Assembly: GCF_022865105.1 (NCBI RefSeq)
Contig: NZ_JAKNYM010000002.1
Span: 1,273,501-1,337,500 of the forward strand
Direction: 5' to 3'
Length of the DNA stretch: 64,000 nt
Source: Sphingomicrobium astaxanthinifaciens
Lineage (GTDB): Bacteria; Pseudomonadota; Alphaproteobacteria; Sphingomonadales; Sphingomonadaceae
A program made the position numbers and the translations under genes. Below are positions 1-9,925 of this stretch, piece by piece. Positions within the stretch are counted from its first letter, which is position 1; each line of letters opens with the position of its first letter. The notes beneath the pieces were generated by a model. The model saw only the letters and a program-made list of their open reading frames with translations, ran no database searches and had not been told where the DNA came from.

Positions 1-381
1 GATCGAGGCGACGACCTGCGCGGCGACATCATTGTCGAGCTTGCCGGTGGCGTAATAGTCGAGGAAGAACAGCGGCTCTGCGCCCTGGACGACGAGGTCG
101 TTGACGCACATCGCGACGAGGTCGATGCCCACTCCGCGGTGCCGCCCGCAGTCGATCGCCAGCTTGAGCTTGGTCCCGACGCCGTCGTTGGCGGCGACCA
201 GCAGCGGGTCCGTGAACCCGGCCGCCTTGAGGTCGAATAGCCCGCCGAAACCACCGAGGGCGGCATCGGCGCCGGGGCGCGCGGTGGCGCGGGCGAGGGG
301 GGCGATCGCCTTGACGAGCGCATTGCCCGCCTCGATCGAGACCCCCGCGTCTTCATAGGACAGGCCGGTCTTGTCGTTCAT
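1..381 (-). CDS. purM: Phosphoribosylformylglycinamidine cyclo-ligase (AIR synthase), 5' part only
   Basis: The first 127 residues of PurM, the ATP-dependent cyclase that makes aminoimidazole ribotide in purine synthesis (cytoplasmic). The frame runs open to the left edge of the window, so the catalytic C-terminal half is outside it. Visible family signatures are [12 protein letters not shown] at the N-terminus, GVGTKLKLA, and [18 protein letters not shown]. The ATG at 381 is the natural family start. It is divergent from the DUF2066-hda operon across about 64 bp, which must hold both promoters, although I recognise no clear -35/-10. The identification rests on strongly conserved blocks and is secure despite truncation. 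Confidence 0.95.
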   Translation of the reverse strand, partial: MNDKTGLSYEDAGVSIEAGNALVKAIAPLARATARPGADAALGGFGGLFDLKAAGFTDPLLVAANDGVGTKLKLAIDCGRHRGVGIDLVAMCVNDLVVQGAEPLFFLDYYATGKLDNDVAAQVVASI

Positions 382-445
382 GGCGTCACCGCTAACGAGA
401 TGAGGCTTGGAAATCCATGTCCAAATCGCCACAAGGGCGCTCGAT

Positions 446-1687
446 ATGCCATTTCCTCGTGTCTTCCTGCTGATCGTGCCGCTGCTCCTCCTTGGCGGCT
501 ATGCCGCCGCGCAGATGGAGGATGGCGACCGCGGCATCCTGCCGCGCGATACCGAGCAGGTGCTCGAGGTCACCGGGATCGCGGTCGACGTCGCCGGCGA
601 GGATGCGCAGGACGCGCGCTTCAACGGTTGGCGGATTGCCCAGCGCGAGGGCTGGCGGCGGTTGTGGGCGCAGACCACCGGGCGTCCGGCGCGGGAGGCG
701 CCGCGGCTGTCCGACGCGACCCTCGACGAGCTCGTCGGCGCGGTCGTGGTCGAACGCGAGCAGATCGGCCCGACGCGCTATATCGCCACCCTCGCGATCC
801 AGTTCGACCGCGCGCGCACCGGCGAGCGGCTCGGATTGTCGGGGTCGCAGCGCCGCTCGGCGCCGATGCTGCTGATCCCCGTCACGGTGACCGCGGGCAC
901 GGTGACCACCGTCGAGACCCGCAATCCGTGGCAGCGCGCCTGGGCGCTGTTCCGCACCGGGGACAGCCCGATCGACTATGTCCGCGTCTCGGGGCTGGGG
1001 GTCGACCCGCTGCTGGTCAACGCCGCCGCCACGCGCCGCCCCGGGGCCGAATGGTGGGCCAATGTCGCCGACCTCTATGGCGCGAGCAACATCCTCATCG
1101 CCGAGGTCACGCTGCACCGTCTCTACCCCGGCGGCCCGGCCGAAGGGCGCTTCGTCGCGCGGGTCGGCCGCGACCGCACCCCGCTCGGCAGCTTCACGCT
1201 GCGCGTCGCCAGTTCGGAGGCGATCCCGGCGATGATGAACCAGGCCGCCGCGCGGATCGACCGGATGTTCGCGCGGGCCTTCCGCGAGGGCACGCTGCGC
1301 CCCGACCGCGCCCTCGTGATCGAGGCGGCGCCGCCGCCGGTGGTCGCCGAAGAGACGGTCGCGCCGGTCTCGACCTACCAGATGCGCATCTATGCCGGCT
1401 CGGGCGAGGATCTGCGCGCGGCGTTGGGCGCGCTGCGCGGGACCGCCGGGGTCGAGGGCGTGACCGAGCAGAGCCTCGCCGCGGGCGCCATCTCGAACGT
1501 GCTCGTGACTTACCGCGGCGATGTCGATGCGCTGCGCGCCTCGTTGCTCGCGCGGGGGTGGTATTCGACCTATGTCGCCGGGGTGCTGCAGATCCAGCGG
1601 CAGGCGATCAGCCGCCCCGCCCCCAGCCCCGAGCCCGCGCCCGCCCCAACCCCGGCGCCTGCGGAGGCGGAGGGCGACGACGGGTGA
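446..1687 (+). CDS. DUF2066 family exported protein
   Basis: A 413-residue protein starting at the ATG that begins [12 protein letters not shown] longer in-frame start exists at 407, but it would bury the signal peptide. Residues 1-22 form a signal sequence ending near GGYAAAQ, so the mature protein is probably periplasmic. The body matches what I know of DUF2066, a family of unknown function, with the usual RARNEGWR-like block seen here as [14 protein letters not shown]. The C-terminus is a Pro/Ala-rich low-complexity tail. It overlaps hda by one base (TGATG), so the two are co-transcribed, an arrangement usual in alphaproteobacteria. No enzymatic motif is visible. Confidence 0.8.
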   Translation: MPFPRVFLLIVPLLLLGGYAAAQMEDGDRGILPRDTEQVLEVTGIAVDVAGEDAQDARFNGWRIAQREGWRRLWAQTTGRPAREAPRLSDATLDELVGAVVVEREQIGPTRYIATLAIQFDRARTGERLGLSGSQRRSAPMLLIPVTVTAGTVTTVETRNPWQRAWALFRTGDSPIDYVRVSGLGVDPLLVNAAATRRPGAEWWANVADLYGASNILIAEVTLHRLYPGGPAEGRFVARVGRDRTPLGSFTLRVASSEAIPAMMNQAAARIDRMFARAFREGTLRPDRALVIEAAPPPVVAEETVAPVSTYQMRIYAGSGEDLRAALGALRGTAGVEGVTEQSLAAGAISNVLVTYRGDVDALRASLLARGWYSTYVAGVLQIQRQAISRPAPSPEPAPAPTPAPAEAEGDDG

Positions 1688-2295
1688 TGGCACCCGCGCA
1701 GATCGCCCTCCCGCTCGATTGGCCGCAAGGCGACGCCACGCGCCGCTTCATCACCAGCGACGCCAACCGGCTCGCGGTCGCGGGGCTGGCGGGCTGGCGC
1801 GACTGGCCGGTGCGCGCGGCGATCCTCACCGGGCCGCGCCGCTCGGGCCGCAGCCTGCTCGCCCGTATCTTCGCCGCCGAGGTAGACGGGCGCGTGTTCG
1901 ACGATGCGCAGGACCATGACGAGGAAGCGCTCTTCCACGCCTGGAACCGCGCGCAGGAGGAAGCGCGCCCGCTGCTCCTCGTCGCCGACGAGTCGCCCCC
2001 GCACTGGGCCCCCGCGCTGCCCGATCTGGCGACCCGGCTCGCCGCCTCGCCGGTGTGGCGGATCGAGGCTCCCGACGATACGCTCCTCGCTGCGCTCTTC
2101 GCGCTGCACTTCGCCGATCGCGGGCTGGCGCTGCCCCCCGAGGCCCAGGCCTATCTGGTGGCGCGCGCCGAACGCAGCTATTGGGAGGTCGAGCGGTTGG
2201 TCGAGGCGATCGACCGCTTCGCCATCGCCGAGCGGGCCCGGATCACGGTCCCGACGATCCGGCGGGCGCTCGAGGCGAGGGGACAGGCGGCATGA
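1687..2295 (+). CDS. hda: Hda-like regulatory inactivator of DnaA (AAA+)
   Basis: A 202-residue AAA+ protein related to DnaA domain III and lacking the DnaA DNA-binding domain. The family works with the DNA-clamp to trigger ATP hydrolysis on DnaA and limit initiation. The N-terminal QIALPLDW is the expected clamp-binding QL/I-L-F-like peptide. The Walker A is GPRRSGRS, with Arg where a P-loop has Lys; Hda proteins commonly have GRS there. VFDDAQ fits the Walker B region. The start ATG overlaps the DUF2066 stop, and the stop overlaps ppk1 (ATGA), so this is one operon. DnaA itself is excluded by size and domain content. Confidence 0.85.
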   Translation: MAPAQIALPLDWPQGDATRRFITSDANRLAVAGLAGWRDWPVRAAILTGPRRSGRSLLARIFAAEVDGRVFDDAQDHDEEALFHAWNRAQEEARPLLLVADESPPHWAPALPDLATRLAASPVWRIEAPDDTLLAALFALHFADRGLALPPEAQAYLVARAERSYWEVERLVEAIDRFAIAERARITVPTIRRALEARGQAA

Positions 2296-4469
2296 GCGAG
2301 GCCGACCCGCAGGTTGACGAGACAGCCGGCGCCGACGCGGCGGCGCGGCTCGAGGGCTTCGGGCCCGACCGCTTCTTCAACCGCGAGACCTCGTGGCTGG
2401 CCTTCAACCGGCGCGTGCTCGAGGAAGCCGCCAATCCCGCGCACCCGCTGCTCGAACGGCTGCGCTTCCTCGCCATCGCGGGCTCGAACCTCGACGAGTT
2501 CTTCATGGTCCGGGTCGCCGGGCTCAAGGGGCAGCAGCTGCAGGGGATCGAGGAATATTCGATCGACGGACGCACCCCGGGACAGCAGCTCGAGGAGATC
2601 GCGGGCGCGGCCGACGCGCTGACCGCGGCGGCGCAGGCGCTCTGGGTCGACCTGCGCGCGCAACTCGAGGCGGCCGGGCTCGACGTCATCCATCGCGGCG
2701 AGCTCACGCCCGAGGAACGCGACTATCTCGCGCAGCGCTTCGATGCCGAGATCCTGCCGGTGGTCACCCCGCAGGTGGTCGACGGGGTCAACCCCTTTCC
2801 CTTCGTCGCCAACGCCGGGTTCGGGCTGATCTTCGACCTCCACGATCGCAAGACCGGCGAGGAGCTGGTCGAACTGCTGATGATCCCGCCCTCGCTGCCG
2901 CGCTTCATGGAGCTGCCGGGCAACGGCGCGGGGACCCGGGTGATCGCGATCGAGAGCGTCATCCGCGAATTCTTCGGCCGGCTCTTCCCCGGCTTCGAGA
3001 AACGCGCCGCCGGCGCCTTCCGCGTACTGCGCGACAGCGACATCGAGATCGAGGAGGAGGCGGAGGATCTCGTCCTCACCTTCCGCTCGGCGATCAAGCG
3101 GCGCCGGCGCGGGCGGATCATCCGCCTCGAGCTGGCCGCCGACACCCCCGACGGGCTCGAGGACGTGGTGCGCGAGGGGCTCGGGGCGCACAATGCGCTG
3201 ATCGTCGAGACCTCGGGGATGATCGGCATGGCCGACCTCGCGCAGGTGGTCGAGGTCGATCGCCCCGACCTCAAGTTCGAACCCTACAATCCGCGCTTTC
3301 CCGAGCGTATCAAGGAATATGGCGGCGACTGCTTCGCCGCGATCCGCGCCAAGGACATCGTCGTCCACCACCCCTATGAGGCGTTCGATGTCGTCGTCTC
3401 CTTCCTGCGCCAGGCGGCGCAGGACCCCGATGTCGTGGCGATCAAGATGGCGCTCTACCGCGCCGGCAAGCAGTCCGAGATCATCGAGGCGCTCGCCACC
3501 GCCGCCGAGGCGGGCAAGTCGGTCACCGCGGTGGTCGAATTGAAGGCGCGCTTCGACGAGGAGCAGAACCTGCTCTGGGCGGCGCGGCTCGAACGCGCGG
3601 GCGTGCAGGTGGTCTACGGCTTCTTCGAATGGAAGACTCACGCCAAGGTCGCGATGGTGGTGCGCCGCGAAGGCGAGAAGATGCGCACCTATACGCATTG
3701 GGGGACGGGCAATTACCACCCGGTGACGAGCCGCATTTACACCGACCTCAGCTTCTTCACCGCCTCGACCCGCGCCGCGCGCGATGCCGCCAAGATGTTC
3801 AACCTCGTCACCGGCTTCGTGCGCCCGCGCGGGCTCGAGCTGGCGACCTTCAGCCCGGCCGGGCTGCGCGCGCGGATCCTCAAGCTGATCGACCGCGAGA
3901 TCGAGCATGCGCAGGCCGGGCGCCCGGCGGCGATCTGGGCCAAGATGAACCAGCTCGTCGACCGCGAGGTGATCGACCGGCTCTATGCCGCGAGCATGGC
4001 GGGGGTCTCGATCGAGCTGGTAGTGCGCGGCATCTGCTGCCTGCGCCCCGGGGTCGAGGGGTTGTCCGAGAATATCCGCGTCAAGTCGATCGTCGGGCGC
4101 TTTCTCGAGCACAGCCGCATCTTCGTCTTCGCCAACGGCGAGCGGCTGCCGCACGACAAGGCGCGGGTCTACATCAGCTCGGCCGACTGGATGCCGCGCA
4201 ACTTCGACCGCCGCGTCGAATATATGCTGCCGCTCGAAAACCCCACGGTGCACGCGCAGGTGCTCGAACAGGTGATGATCGCCAACCTCATCGACAACGA
4301 GCAGAGCTGGGTGCTGCGCGAGGATGGCGAATATGAGCGGCTCCAGCCGGGCAAGCGGCGCTTCAACTGCCACCATTATTTCATGAACAATCCCTCGCTC
4401 TCGGGCCGCGGCGCCGCGCTCGCGGGCAAGAAGATCCCCAAGCTGAAACTGACCCAGCGCGGCGGATGA
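2292..4469 (+). CDS. ppk1: Polyphosphate kinase 1
   Basis: A 725-residue PPK1 that reversibly polymerises the gamma-phosphate of ATP into polyphosphate, usually membrane-associated. The N-terminal domain is recognisable as RFFNRETSWLAFNRRVLEEA, then a head domain, then two phospholipase-D-like catalytic domains. The candidate phosphorylated histidine is His450 in KTHAK and the second catalytic histidine is His607 in LEHSRIF. Their spacing of 157 residues equals that of His435/His592 in the E. coli enzyme. SSADWMPRN is also conserved. It overlaps hda by 4 nt and ppx by 4 nt, so the maker and degrader of polyphosphate are coupled in translation. Confidence 0.97.
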   Translation: MSEADPQVDETAGADAAARLEGFGPDRFFNRETSWLAFNRRVLEEAANPAHPLLERLRFLAIAGSNLDEFFMVRVAGLKGQQLQGIEEYSIDGRTPGQQLEEIAGAADALTAAAQALWVDLRAQLEAAGLDVIHRGELTPEERDYLAQRFDAEILPVVTPQVVDGVNPFPFVANAGFGLIFDLHDRKTGEELVELLMIPPSLPRFMELPGNGAGTRVIAIESVIREFFGRLFPGFEKRAAGAFRVLRDSDIEIEEEAEDLVLTFRSAIKRRRRGRIIRLELAADTPDGLEDVVREGLGAHNALIVETSGMIGMADLAQVVEVDRPDLKFEPYNPRFPERIKEYGGDCFAAIRAKDIVVHHPYEAFDVVVSFLRQAAQDPDVVAIKMALYRAGKQSEIIEALATAAEAGKSVTAVVELKARFDEEQNLLWAARLERAGVQVVYGFFEWKTHAKVAMVVRREGEKMRTYTHWGTGNYHPVTSRIYTDLSFFTASTRAARDAAKMFNLVTGFVRPRGLELATFSPAGLRARILKLIDREIEHAQAGRPAAIWAKMNQLVDREVIDRLYAASMAGVSIELVVRGICCLRPGVEGLSENIRVKSIVGRFLEHSRIFVFANGERLPHDKARVYISSADWMPRNFDRRVEYMLPLENPTVHAQVLEQVMIANLIDNEQSWVLREDGEYERLQPGKRRFNCHHYFMNNPSLSGRGAALAGKKIPKLKLTQRGG

Positions 4470-5932
4470 TCGGCGATCTCGACTTCGGTCCGGTCGGGAT
4501 CCTCGACATCGGCTCCAACTCGGTGCGGCTCGTCGTCTATGGCGGCAATGCGCGCGTGCCCTCGATTCTGTTCAACGAAAAGGTGATGGCGGGACTGGGG
4601 CGCGGCCTCGGCGCCGACGGGGCGATGGACGAAGAGGCGATGACGATGGCGCTCGATGCGCTGCAGCGCTTCAAGGCGATCGCCAAGCTGATGCGGGTCA
4701 AGCGGCTGCGCACGGTCGCCACCGCCGCGGTGCGCGATGCCTCCAACGGGCCCGATTTCCTCTACGCCGTCGCGAGGATGGGGCTGAAACCCGCGCTGCT
4801 ATCGGGCGAGGAGGAGGCGGTGGCCTCGGCGCTCGGGGTGCTCAGCGCCATCCCCTGGGCCAAGGGCGTGGTCGCCGATCTCGGGGGCGGGAGCCTCGAG
4901 TTGGCGGGCGTGGCGCGCGGCCATGTCGGCGCGGTATCCTCGGAACCCATCGGCGTCCTGCGGGTCGGGGACCCGCCCGACGCCGACCTCATCGCCGAAA
5001 AGCTCGACCATGCGCTCGCCGACGGACAGCTCGCGCGCGCCGCCAAGGGGGAGGGGCTCTACCTCGTCGGCGGCAGCTTTCGCGCGATCGCCCATCTCGA
5101 CCTCGCCGCCTCGGGGCACCCGCTGATGATCGCGCACCAGCATCGGATCGACCCAGGACGGCTGCCCCAACTGTCGGGGATCGTCGAGGCATGGGGCCCC
5201 GACCGGCTGAAGGCCGAGGCGCAGATATCGAGCCAGCGCATCCCGCACCTGCCCGCCGCCATCGCCATCCTGTCCGCGCTCGTCCGCACGCTCCGGCCCG
5301 ACCGCGTGATCATCTCCGCCGACGGGCTGCGCGAAGGGCTGCTCTACCAGGACCTGCCCGCCGAGGAGCGCGGGCACGACCCCTTGCTCGCCGCCGCGCT
5401 CGAGGTCGGGCGCAGGCTCGGGCGCTTCGGCGACATCGGCGCGCTGCTCGACCAGTGGATCGCGCCGCTCTTTCCCGATGACGGCCAGCACAAGGCGCGC
5501 CTGCGGCTCGCCACCTGCCTGCTGGGCGACATCGCGTGGAACGCGCATCCCGACTATCGCGCCGAACGCGCGGTCGACCTTGCGCTGCACGGCAATTGGG
5601 TCGGCATCGATGCCCAGGGACGGGCGCTGATCGGGCGCGCATTATTCACCGCCTTCGGAGGCGGTGGCGATTTCGATCCTGCGGTGGCCACGCTCCTGAG
5701 CGAAAGGAACATCGCGCGCGCCGAGGGATGGGGGCGCGCGATCCGGCTTGCCATGCGGCTGTCGGGAGGGATCGAGACGGTGCTGCGCCAATCCTCGATC
5801 GCTCGCGCCGGGAAGCGGCTGGCGCTGCGCCTGCCCGAGGCGCAGGCGCGGCTGTACGGCCCGGCGGTGCGCAAGCGCCATGACCAGCTCGCCGCCGCGC
5901 TCGACCTCGAGGCGGGGCTCGAGCTGGCCTGA
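4466..5932 (+). CDS. ppx: Exopolyphosphatase / Ppx-GppA phosphatase
   Basis: A 488-residue member of the ASKHA-fold Ppx/GppA family, which releases phosphate from polyphosphate ends and/or hydrolyses pppGpp. The phosphate-1 loop is DIGSNSVRLVVY near residue 15. The phosphate-2 loop is VVADLGGGSLEL around residue 137. VGGSFRAIA and IISADGLREGLL follow as further family blocks, and the C-terminal part resembles the HD-like extension. Its ATG overlaps the ppk1 stop, so it is the last gene of the DUF2066-hda-ppk1-ppx operon. It ends 14 bp from the convergent rnd. Sequence alone does not separate Ppx from GppA activity, but its neighbour favours Ppx. Confidence 0.93.
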   Translation: MIGDLDFGPVGILDIGSNSVRLVVYGGNARVPSILFNEKVMAGLGRGLGADGAMDEEAMTMALDALQRFKAIAKLMRVKRLRTVATAAVRDASNGPDFLYAVARMGLKPALLSGEEEAVASALGVLSAIPWAKGVVADLGGGSLELAGVARGHVGAVSSEPIGVLRVGDPPDADLIAEKLDHALADGQLARAAKGEGLYLVGGSFRAIAHLDLAASGHPLMIAHQHRIDPGRLPQLSGIVEAWGPDRLKAEAQISSQRIPHLPAAIAILSALVRTLRPDRVIISADGLREGLLYQDLPAEERGHDPLLAAALEVGRRLGRFGDIGALLDQWIAPLFPDDGQHKARLRLATCLLGDIAWNAHPDYRAERAVDLALHGNWVGIDAQGRALIGRALFTAFGGGGDFDPAVATLLSERNIARAEGWGRAIRLAMRLSGGIETVLRQSSIARAGKRLALRLPEAQARLYGPAVRKRHDQLAAALDLEAGLELA

Positions 5933-5946
5933 GCGCGCGCGCCGCG

Positions 5947-7113
5947 TCAGTCGGTCCGCGTCATCTTGAGCTTGCCCTGCTCGGTGGCGAAGGCGAGCCT
6001 TCCCTCGACAAGGTCGAGCGCGTCGCGCCCGAATTCCTCGAACCGCCAGCCCGAGAGGATGTCGAGCCCCTCGCGCTCGCCCGCCGCGAGCAGTTCGAGC
6101 TCCTGCGCGCGCGCGATCAGGCGGGGGGCGACCCCGGCCTCCTTGGCGCGGATCTTGAGCAGCAGCTTCAACAGGTCGCTCACGAGGCTGGCATCCTTGG
6201 TCAGCCCGGGGCGCCGCGGCGGCTTGGCGGGCATTTCCTCGCTCGGCAGCGGTTCGGCCGCCTCGATCGCCTGCATCAGCCGCGCCCCGATCTCGTTGTC
6301 GCGCCAGCCCTTGGACAGCCCGCGCACCTTGACGAGGTCCTCCTGCCGCTTGGGCGGGTGGTTGGCGAGTTCGCCGAGCGTGTCGTCCTTGACGATGCGC
6401 CCGCGCGGCAGGTTCTTCTGGCGCGCCTCGCGCTCGCGCCACGCGGCGATCGCCTTGAGGCGCCCGAGCACCTCGGGCTTGCGGCTCGGCAGCTTGACGC
6501 GCTTCCACGCATCCTCGGGCGCGAAGGCGAAGGAGGAGGGGTCGGCGAGCCGCGCCATCTCCTCGTCGAGCCAGGCGCCGCGGCCGGTCTCGACCAGCCG
6601 CTCGAGCATCTGCGGGAAGATCTTGGCAAGGTGGGTGACGTCGGCGATCGCATAGTCGAGCTGGCGCTGGTCGAGCGGGCGGCGCGACCAGTCGGTGAAG
6701 CGCGCGCCCTTGTCGAGCTGGTGCCCCAGCGTGGCGGCGACGAGGTTGGCGTAACCGACCTGTTCGCCATAGCCCAGCGCCATCGCCGCGATCTGCGTGT
6801 CGAACAGCGGCATGGGCACCTTGCCCGTGAGGTTGTGGAAGATCTCGAGGTCCTGCCCGCCGGCGTGGAAGACCTTCAAGACCTCGTCGTTGTTGACCAA
6901 CAGGTCGAGCAGGGGGTCGAGGTCGATCCCCTCGGCCAGCGGGTCGATCGCGGCGGCCTCCTTGCCGTCGGAGATCTGGATCAGGCACAGGATCGGCCAA
7001 TAGGTGTTCTCGCGCATGAACTCTGTATCGACGACGACGAAGTCGGCGCCTTGCATGCGGGAGACGAGTTGTTCGAGTTCCGCGCTGTCACGGATAAGGT
7101 CATGGATTTTCAT
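5947..7113 (-). CDS. rnd: Ribonuclease D
   Basis: A 388-residue DEDD-type 3'-5' exoribonuclease that trims tRNA and other stable RNA 3' ends. Exo motif I is VVVDTEFM near residue 25. Motif II is FHAGGQDLEIF near residue 82, and motif III is LDYAIADVTHL near residue 153. A C-terminal HRDC region follows (RGRIVKDDTLGELA and onward), and the length is typical. The start ATG at 7113 is the family start. It is transcribed divergently from aspS across 113 bp and converges on ppx, so it is probably monocistronic. Confidence 0.96.
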   Translation of the reverse strand: MKIHDLIRDSAELEQLVSRMQGADFVVVDTEFMRENTYWPILCLIQISDGKEAAAIDPLAEGIDLDPLLDLLVNNDEVLKVFHAGGQDLEIFHNLTGKVPMPLFDTQIAAMALGYGEQVGYANLVAATLGHQLDKGARFTDWSRRPLDQRQLDYAIADVTHLAKIFPQMLERLVETGRGAWLDEEMARLADPSSFAFAPEDAWKRVKLPSRKPEVLGRLKAIAAWREREARQKNLPRGRIVKDDTLGELANHPPKRQEDLVKVRGLSKGWRDNEIGARLMQAIEAAEPLPSEEMPAKPPRRPGLTKDASLVSDLLKLLLKIRAKEAGVAPRLIARAQELELLAAGEREGLDILSGWRFEEFGRDALDLVEGRLAFATEQGKLKMTRTD

Positions 7114-7147
7114 AGCTGGGAATGCGCCCTAGCCCAAGCGTCACGCC

Positions 7148-7176
7148 TTGACAAAGACAACCTGCAAGGCGAGGTG
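7148..7176 (+). promoter_or_regulatory. Possible sigma-70 promoter for aspS
   Basis: A perfect TTGACA hexamer at 7148-7153 lies in the 113-bp divergent region between rnd and aspS. A 17-bp spacer leads to GAGGTG, which is a poor -10. The -35 match is exact but the -10 is weak, so this is a tentative call. Confidence 0.35.
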
Positions 7177-7226
7177 CTGCACCGACCGCGGCACCGTCCG
7201 CTCCACATCCATTTCCCGAGACGATC

Positions 7227-9059
7227 ATGCACGCTTATCGCACCCACCATTGCGCCGCCCTCACCAAGGATCACGTCGGCGAGACCGTTCGCCTGTCGGG
7301 CTGGGTCCACCGCAAGCGCGACCATGGCGGCGTGCTGTTCGTCGACCTGCGCGACCATCACGGCCTGACCCAGATCGTCGCCGACGAGGACAGCCCCGCG
7401 CTGCCGATCCTCGACAAGCTGCGGGTCGAGAGCGTCGTCACCATCGACGGCGAGGTGAAGGCGCGCAGCGAGGGAACCGTCAACGACAAGCTGCCGACCG
7501 GCGCGATCGAGGTGTTCGCGCGCGGCGTGACGATCCAGTCGGAAGCCGCCGAATTGCCGATGCCGGTCGCGGGCGAACAGGAATATCCCGAGGATATCCG
7601 CCTCAAATATCGCTATATCGACCTTCGCCGCGAGACCATGCACGCCAATATCATGCTGCGCTCGAAGGTCATCTCGAGCCTGCGTCGGCGCATGCAGGAC
7701 CAGGGATTCACCGAGTTCCAGACCCCGATCCTGGGCGCCTCGAGCCCCGAGGGCGCGCGCGACTATCTGGTGCCCTCGCGCCTCCACCCGGGCCGTTTCT
7801 ATGCGCTCCCGCAGGCGCCGCAGATGTTCAAGCAGCTGCTCATGGTCTCGGGGTTCGACCGCTATTTCCAGATCGCCCCCTGTTTTCGTGACGAGGATCT
7901 GCGCGCCGACCGCAGCCCCGAATTCTACCAGCTCGACTTCGAGATGAGCTTCGTCACGCAGGAAGACGTGTTCCAGGCATTGGAGCCGGTGCTCGCGGGC
8001 GTGTTCGAGGAATTCTCGGGCGGCATGAGCGTGACCCCGGCGGGCGAATTCCCCCGCATCCCCTATCGCGAAGCGATGCTCAAATATGGCACCGACAAGC
8101 CCGACCTGCGCAACCCCATCGTCATCGCCGATGTCGGCCATCATTTCGAGGGCTCGGGCTTCGGGCTGTTCGCCAAGCTGGTCGCGGCGGGCAAGACGGT
8201 GCGCGCCATCCCCGCGCCGGGCACTGCGGGCAAGAGCCGCAAGTTCTTCGACGAGATGAACGATTGGGCGCGCGGCGAAGGCTTCCCGGGCCTTGGCTAC
8301 GCCACCCGCAAGGGCGGCGAGTGGGGCGGCCCGATCGCCAAGAACCACGGTCCCGACAAGATGGACAAGCTGGCCGACGAGCTGGGCCTCGGCCCCGACG
8401 ACGGCCTCTTCTTCGCCGCGGGCGATGAAAAGGACGCCGCCAAGCTGGCGGGCGCGGCGCGCACCCGCGTCGGCGAGAGCCTCGGGCTGATCGAGGAAGG
8501 CACGTTCAAGTTCTGCTGGATCGTCGACTTCCCGATGTACGAGTTCGACGAGGCGCAGCAGAAGATCGACTTCTCGCACAACCCCTTCTCGATGCCGCAG
8601 GGCGAGATGGAAGCGCTCGAGACCAAGGACCCGCTCGACATCCTCGCCTGGCAGTATGACATCGTGTGCAACGGCTACGAACTGTCCTCGGGCGCAATCC
8701 GGAACCACCGGCCGGACATCATGTACAAGGCGTTCGAGATCGCGGGCTATTCCAAGGCCGACGTCGACGAGAATTTCTCGGGCATGATCGAGGCGTTCAA
8801 GCTGGGCGCGCCGCCGCACGGCGGGTCGGCGCCGGGCATCGACCGCATCGTCATGCTGCTCGCCGACGAGCCCAACATCCGCGAGGTCATCGCCTTCCCG
8901 ATGAACCAGCGCGCGCAGGACCTGATGATGGGCGCCCCCAGCCTCGTCACCGACCGCCAGCTCGACGAATTGTCGATCGCGGTCACCGCCGAGCCCGAAT
9001 CCGAGGACGAGGACGCGCCGGTCGAACCCGCGCCCGAGACGCTGGTCGAGGAGCGCTAG
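7227..9059 (+). CDS. aspS: Aspartyl-tRNA synthetase
   Basis: A 610-residue class II synthetase that charges tRNA-Asp (and possibly tRNA-Asn in bacteria relying on GatCAB). The order is an N-terminal OB anticodon-binding domain ([14 protein letters not shown]), catalytic motif 1 with FQTPIL, motif 2 around [10 protein letters not shown], the bacterial GAD insertion, and motif 3 near GSAPGIDRI. An acidic C-terminal tail ([12 protein letters not shown]) makes it slightly longer than usual. The start ATG at 7227 gives the canonical MHAYRTHHC. The gene stands alone with its own upstream region. I cannot tell from this sequence whether it discriminates against tRNA-Asn. Confidence 0.97.
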   Translation: MHAYRTHHCAALTKDHVGETVRLSGWVHRKRDHGGVLFVDLRDHHGLTQIVADEDSPALPILDKLRVESVVTIDGEVKARSEGTVNDKLPTGAIEVFARGVTIQSEAAELPMPVAGEQEYPEDIRLKYRYIDLRRETMHANIMLRSKVISSLRRRMQDQGFTEFQTPILGASSPEGARDYLVPSRLHPGRFYALPQAPQMFKQLLMVSGFDRYFQIAPCFRDEDLRADRSPEFYQLDFEMSFVTQEDVFQALEPVLAGVFEEFSGGMSVTPAGEFPRIPYREAMLKYGTDKPDLRNPIVIADVGHHFEGSGFGLFAKLVAAGKTVRAIPAPGTAGKSRKFFDEMNDWARGEGFPGLGYATRKGGEWGGPIAKNHGPDKMDKLADELGLGPDDGLFFAAGDEKDAAKLAGAARTRVGESLGLIEEGTFKFCWIVDFPMYEFDEAQQKIDFSHNPFSMPQGEMEALETKDPLDILAWQYDIVCNGYELSSGAIRNHRPDIMYKAFEIAGYSKADVDENFSGMIEAFKLGAPPHGGSAPGIDRIVMLLADEPNIREVIAFPMNQRAQDLMMGAPSLVTDRQLDELSIAVTAEPESEDEDAPVEPAPETLVEER

Positions 9060-9148
9060 GACGCCAACGCGCCATATTGTCCCAAAAAGGGATCGGCTCG
9101 GCTCGCAACCCTTTGCGCAGGCGAAACGGCCTCGTTAAAGCCGCGTTC

Positions 9149-9925
9149 GTGCCGATCGAATTAACAGAAGGTCGACCGGGGGCGGTCAGGGACGAAGCGG
9201 CGGCGAGCCTTGCCGAGCTGTGCGCGCGGCTGATGCCGCTCCAGCTGCGGCTGCTCGCGCATCGCCAGCGGCTGATCCTGCTGGTCGAGGGGTGGGAGGC
9301 GAGCGGCAAGCGCGGCTTCCTGCGGCAGGTGCTCGGCAACCTCGACCCCTGTTCGACGCACTTGATCTGCCTGGCGCCGACGCCGATCGGCAGCGAGGAC
9401 CGGCATTGGCTCGCCAAATATTGGAACGCGCTGCCGGGCGCGGGGCACGCGAGCCTCTTCTATCGCAGCTGGTACCGCGCGCTGGTCGACGAGCGCGTGC
9501 TGCGCGCGATGAACGACGACAAGTGGAACCGCGGCGGCGACGAGATCAACGAATTCGAGGCGCAGCAGCGCGACCATGACACGATCATCGTGAAGCTCTT
9601 CTTCCACTGCTCGGCGGCCACGCTCGAGCGGCGGATGGCCAGCCGGCTCGCCGATCCGTGGGAGCGGCAGCTCACCCATGAGGGCGAACAGGAAACGCGC
9701 GACCGCCGCGACGACTATGTCGCGGCGTGGAACGCGGCCTTTGCCGATACCGACACGCGCTGGGCGCCGTGGAAACTGGTCGACGCCGAAGAGCCCGAGG
9801 GCGCGATCCGCGCCGGCGTCGCGCATCTCGTCGCGGTGCTCGACAAGGCGCTGCCCGACACGGTGCCGGGGGAGCGGGCCGCGCACAACGAGGTGATCGA
9901 CTTTCCCGGCAAGGCGCTGCGCTGA
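9149..9925 (+). CDS. Polyphosphate kinase 2 family protein
   Basis: A 258-residue PPK2-family kinase, P-loop enzymes that move phosphate between polyphosphate and nucleotides. The Walker A region is LLVEGWEASGKRG. The lid and Walker B region is SWYRALVDERVL, followed by NEFEAQQRDHDTIIVKLFFH, all typical blocks. No ATG lies near the N-terminus. GTG 9149 is the best start, because the next ATG at 9233 would leave almost nothing before the P-loop. It lies 89 bp after aspS, and a 4-nt overlap couples it to the DUF2256 gene. It is the second polyphosphate-kinase family in this window. Substrate class (ADP, AMP or GDP) is not decidable here. Confidence 0.85.
   Translation: MPIELTEGRPGAVRDEAAASLAELCARLMPLQLRLLAHRQRLILLVEGWEASGKRGFLRQVLGNLDPCSTHLICLAPTPIGSEDRHWLAKYWNALPGAGHASLFYRSWYRALVDERVLRAMNDDKWNRGGDEINEFEAQQRDHDTIIVKLFFHCSAATLERRMASRLADPWERQLTHEGEQETRDRRDDYVAAWNAAFADTDTRWAPWKLVDAEEPEGAIRAGVAHLVAVLDKALPDTVPGERAAHNEVIDFPGKALR

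Noticed and set aside
1720-1870. Hda P-loop with Arg instead of Lys considered as a broken ATPase
   Set aside because: GRS in place of GKS is usual in Hda proteins as I know them, so it is not a sign of decay.
2178-4376. A 732-codon minus-strand frame opposite ppk1
   Set aside because: Same codon-mirror effect. ppk1 has all catalytic motifs on the plus strand.
9061-9148. Gap between aspS and the PPK2 gene examined for a small RNA or terminator
   Set aside because: Only a short CCC-AAAAA-GGG element is present, too weak to call. No conserved RNA recognised.
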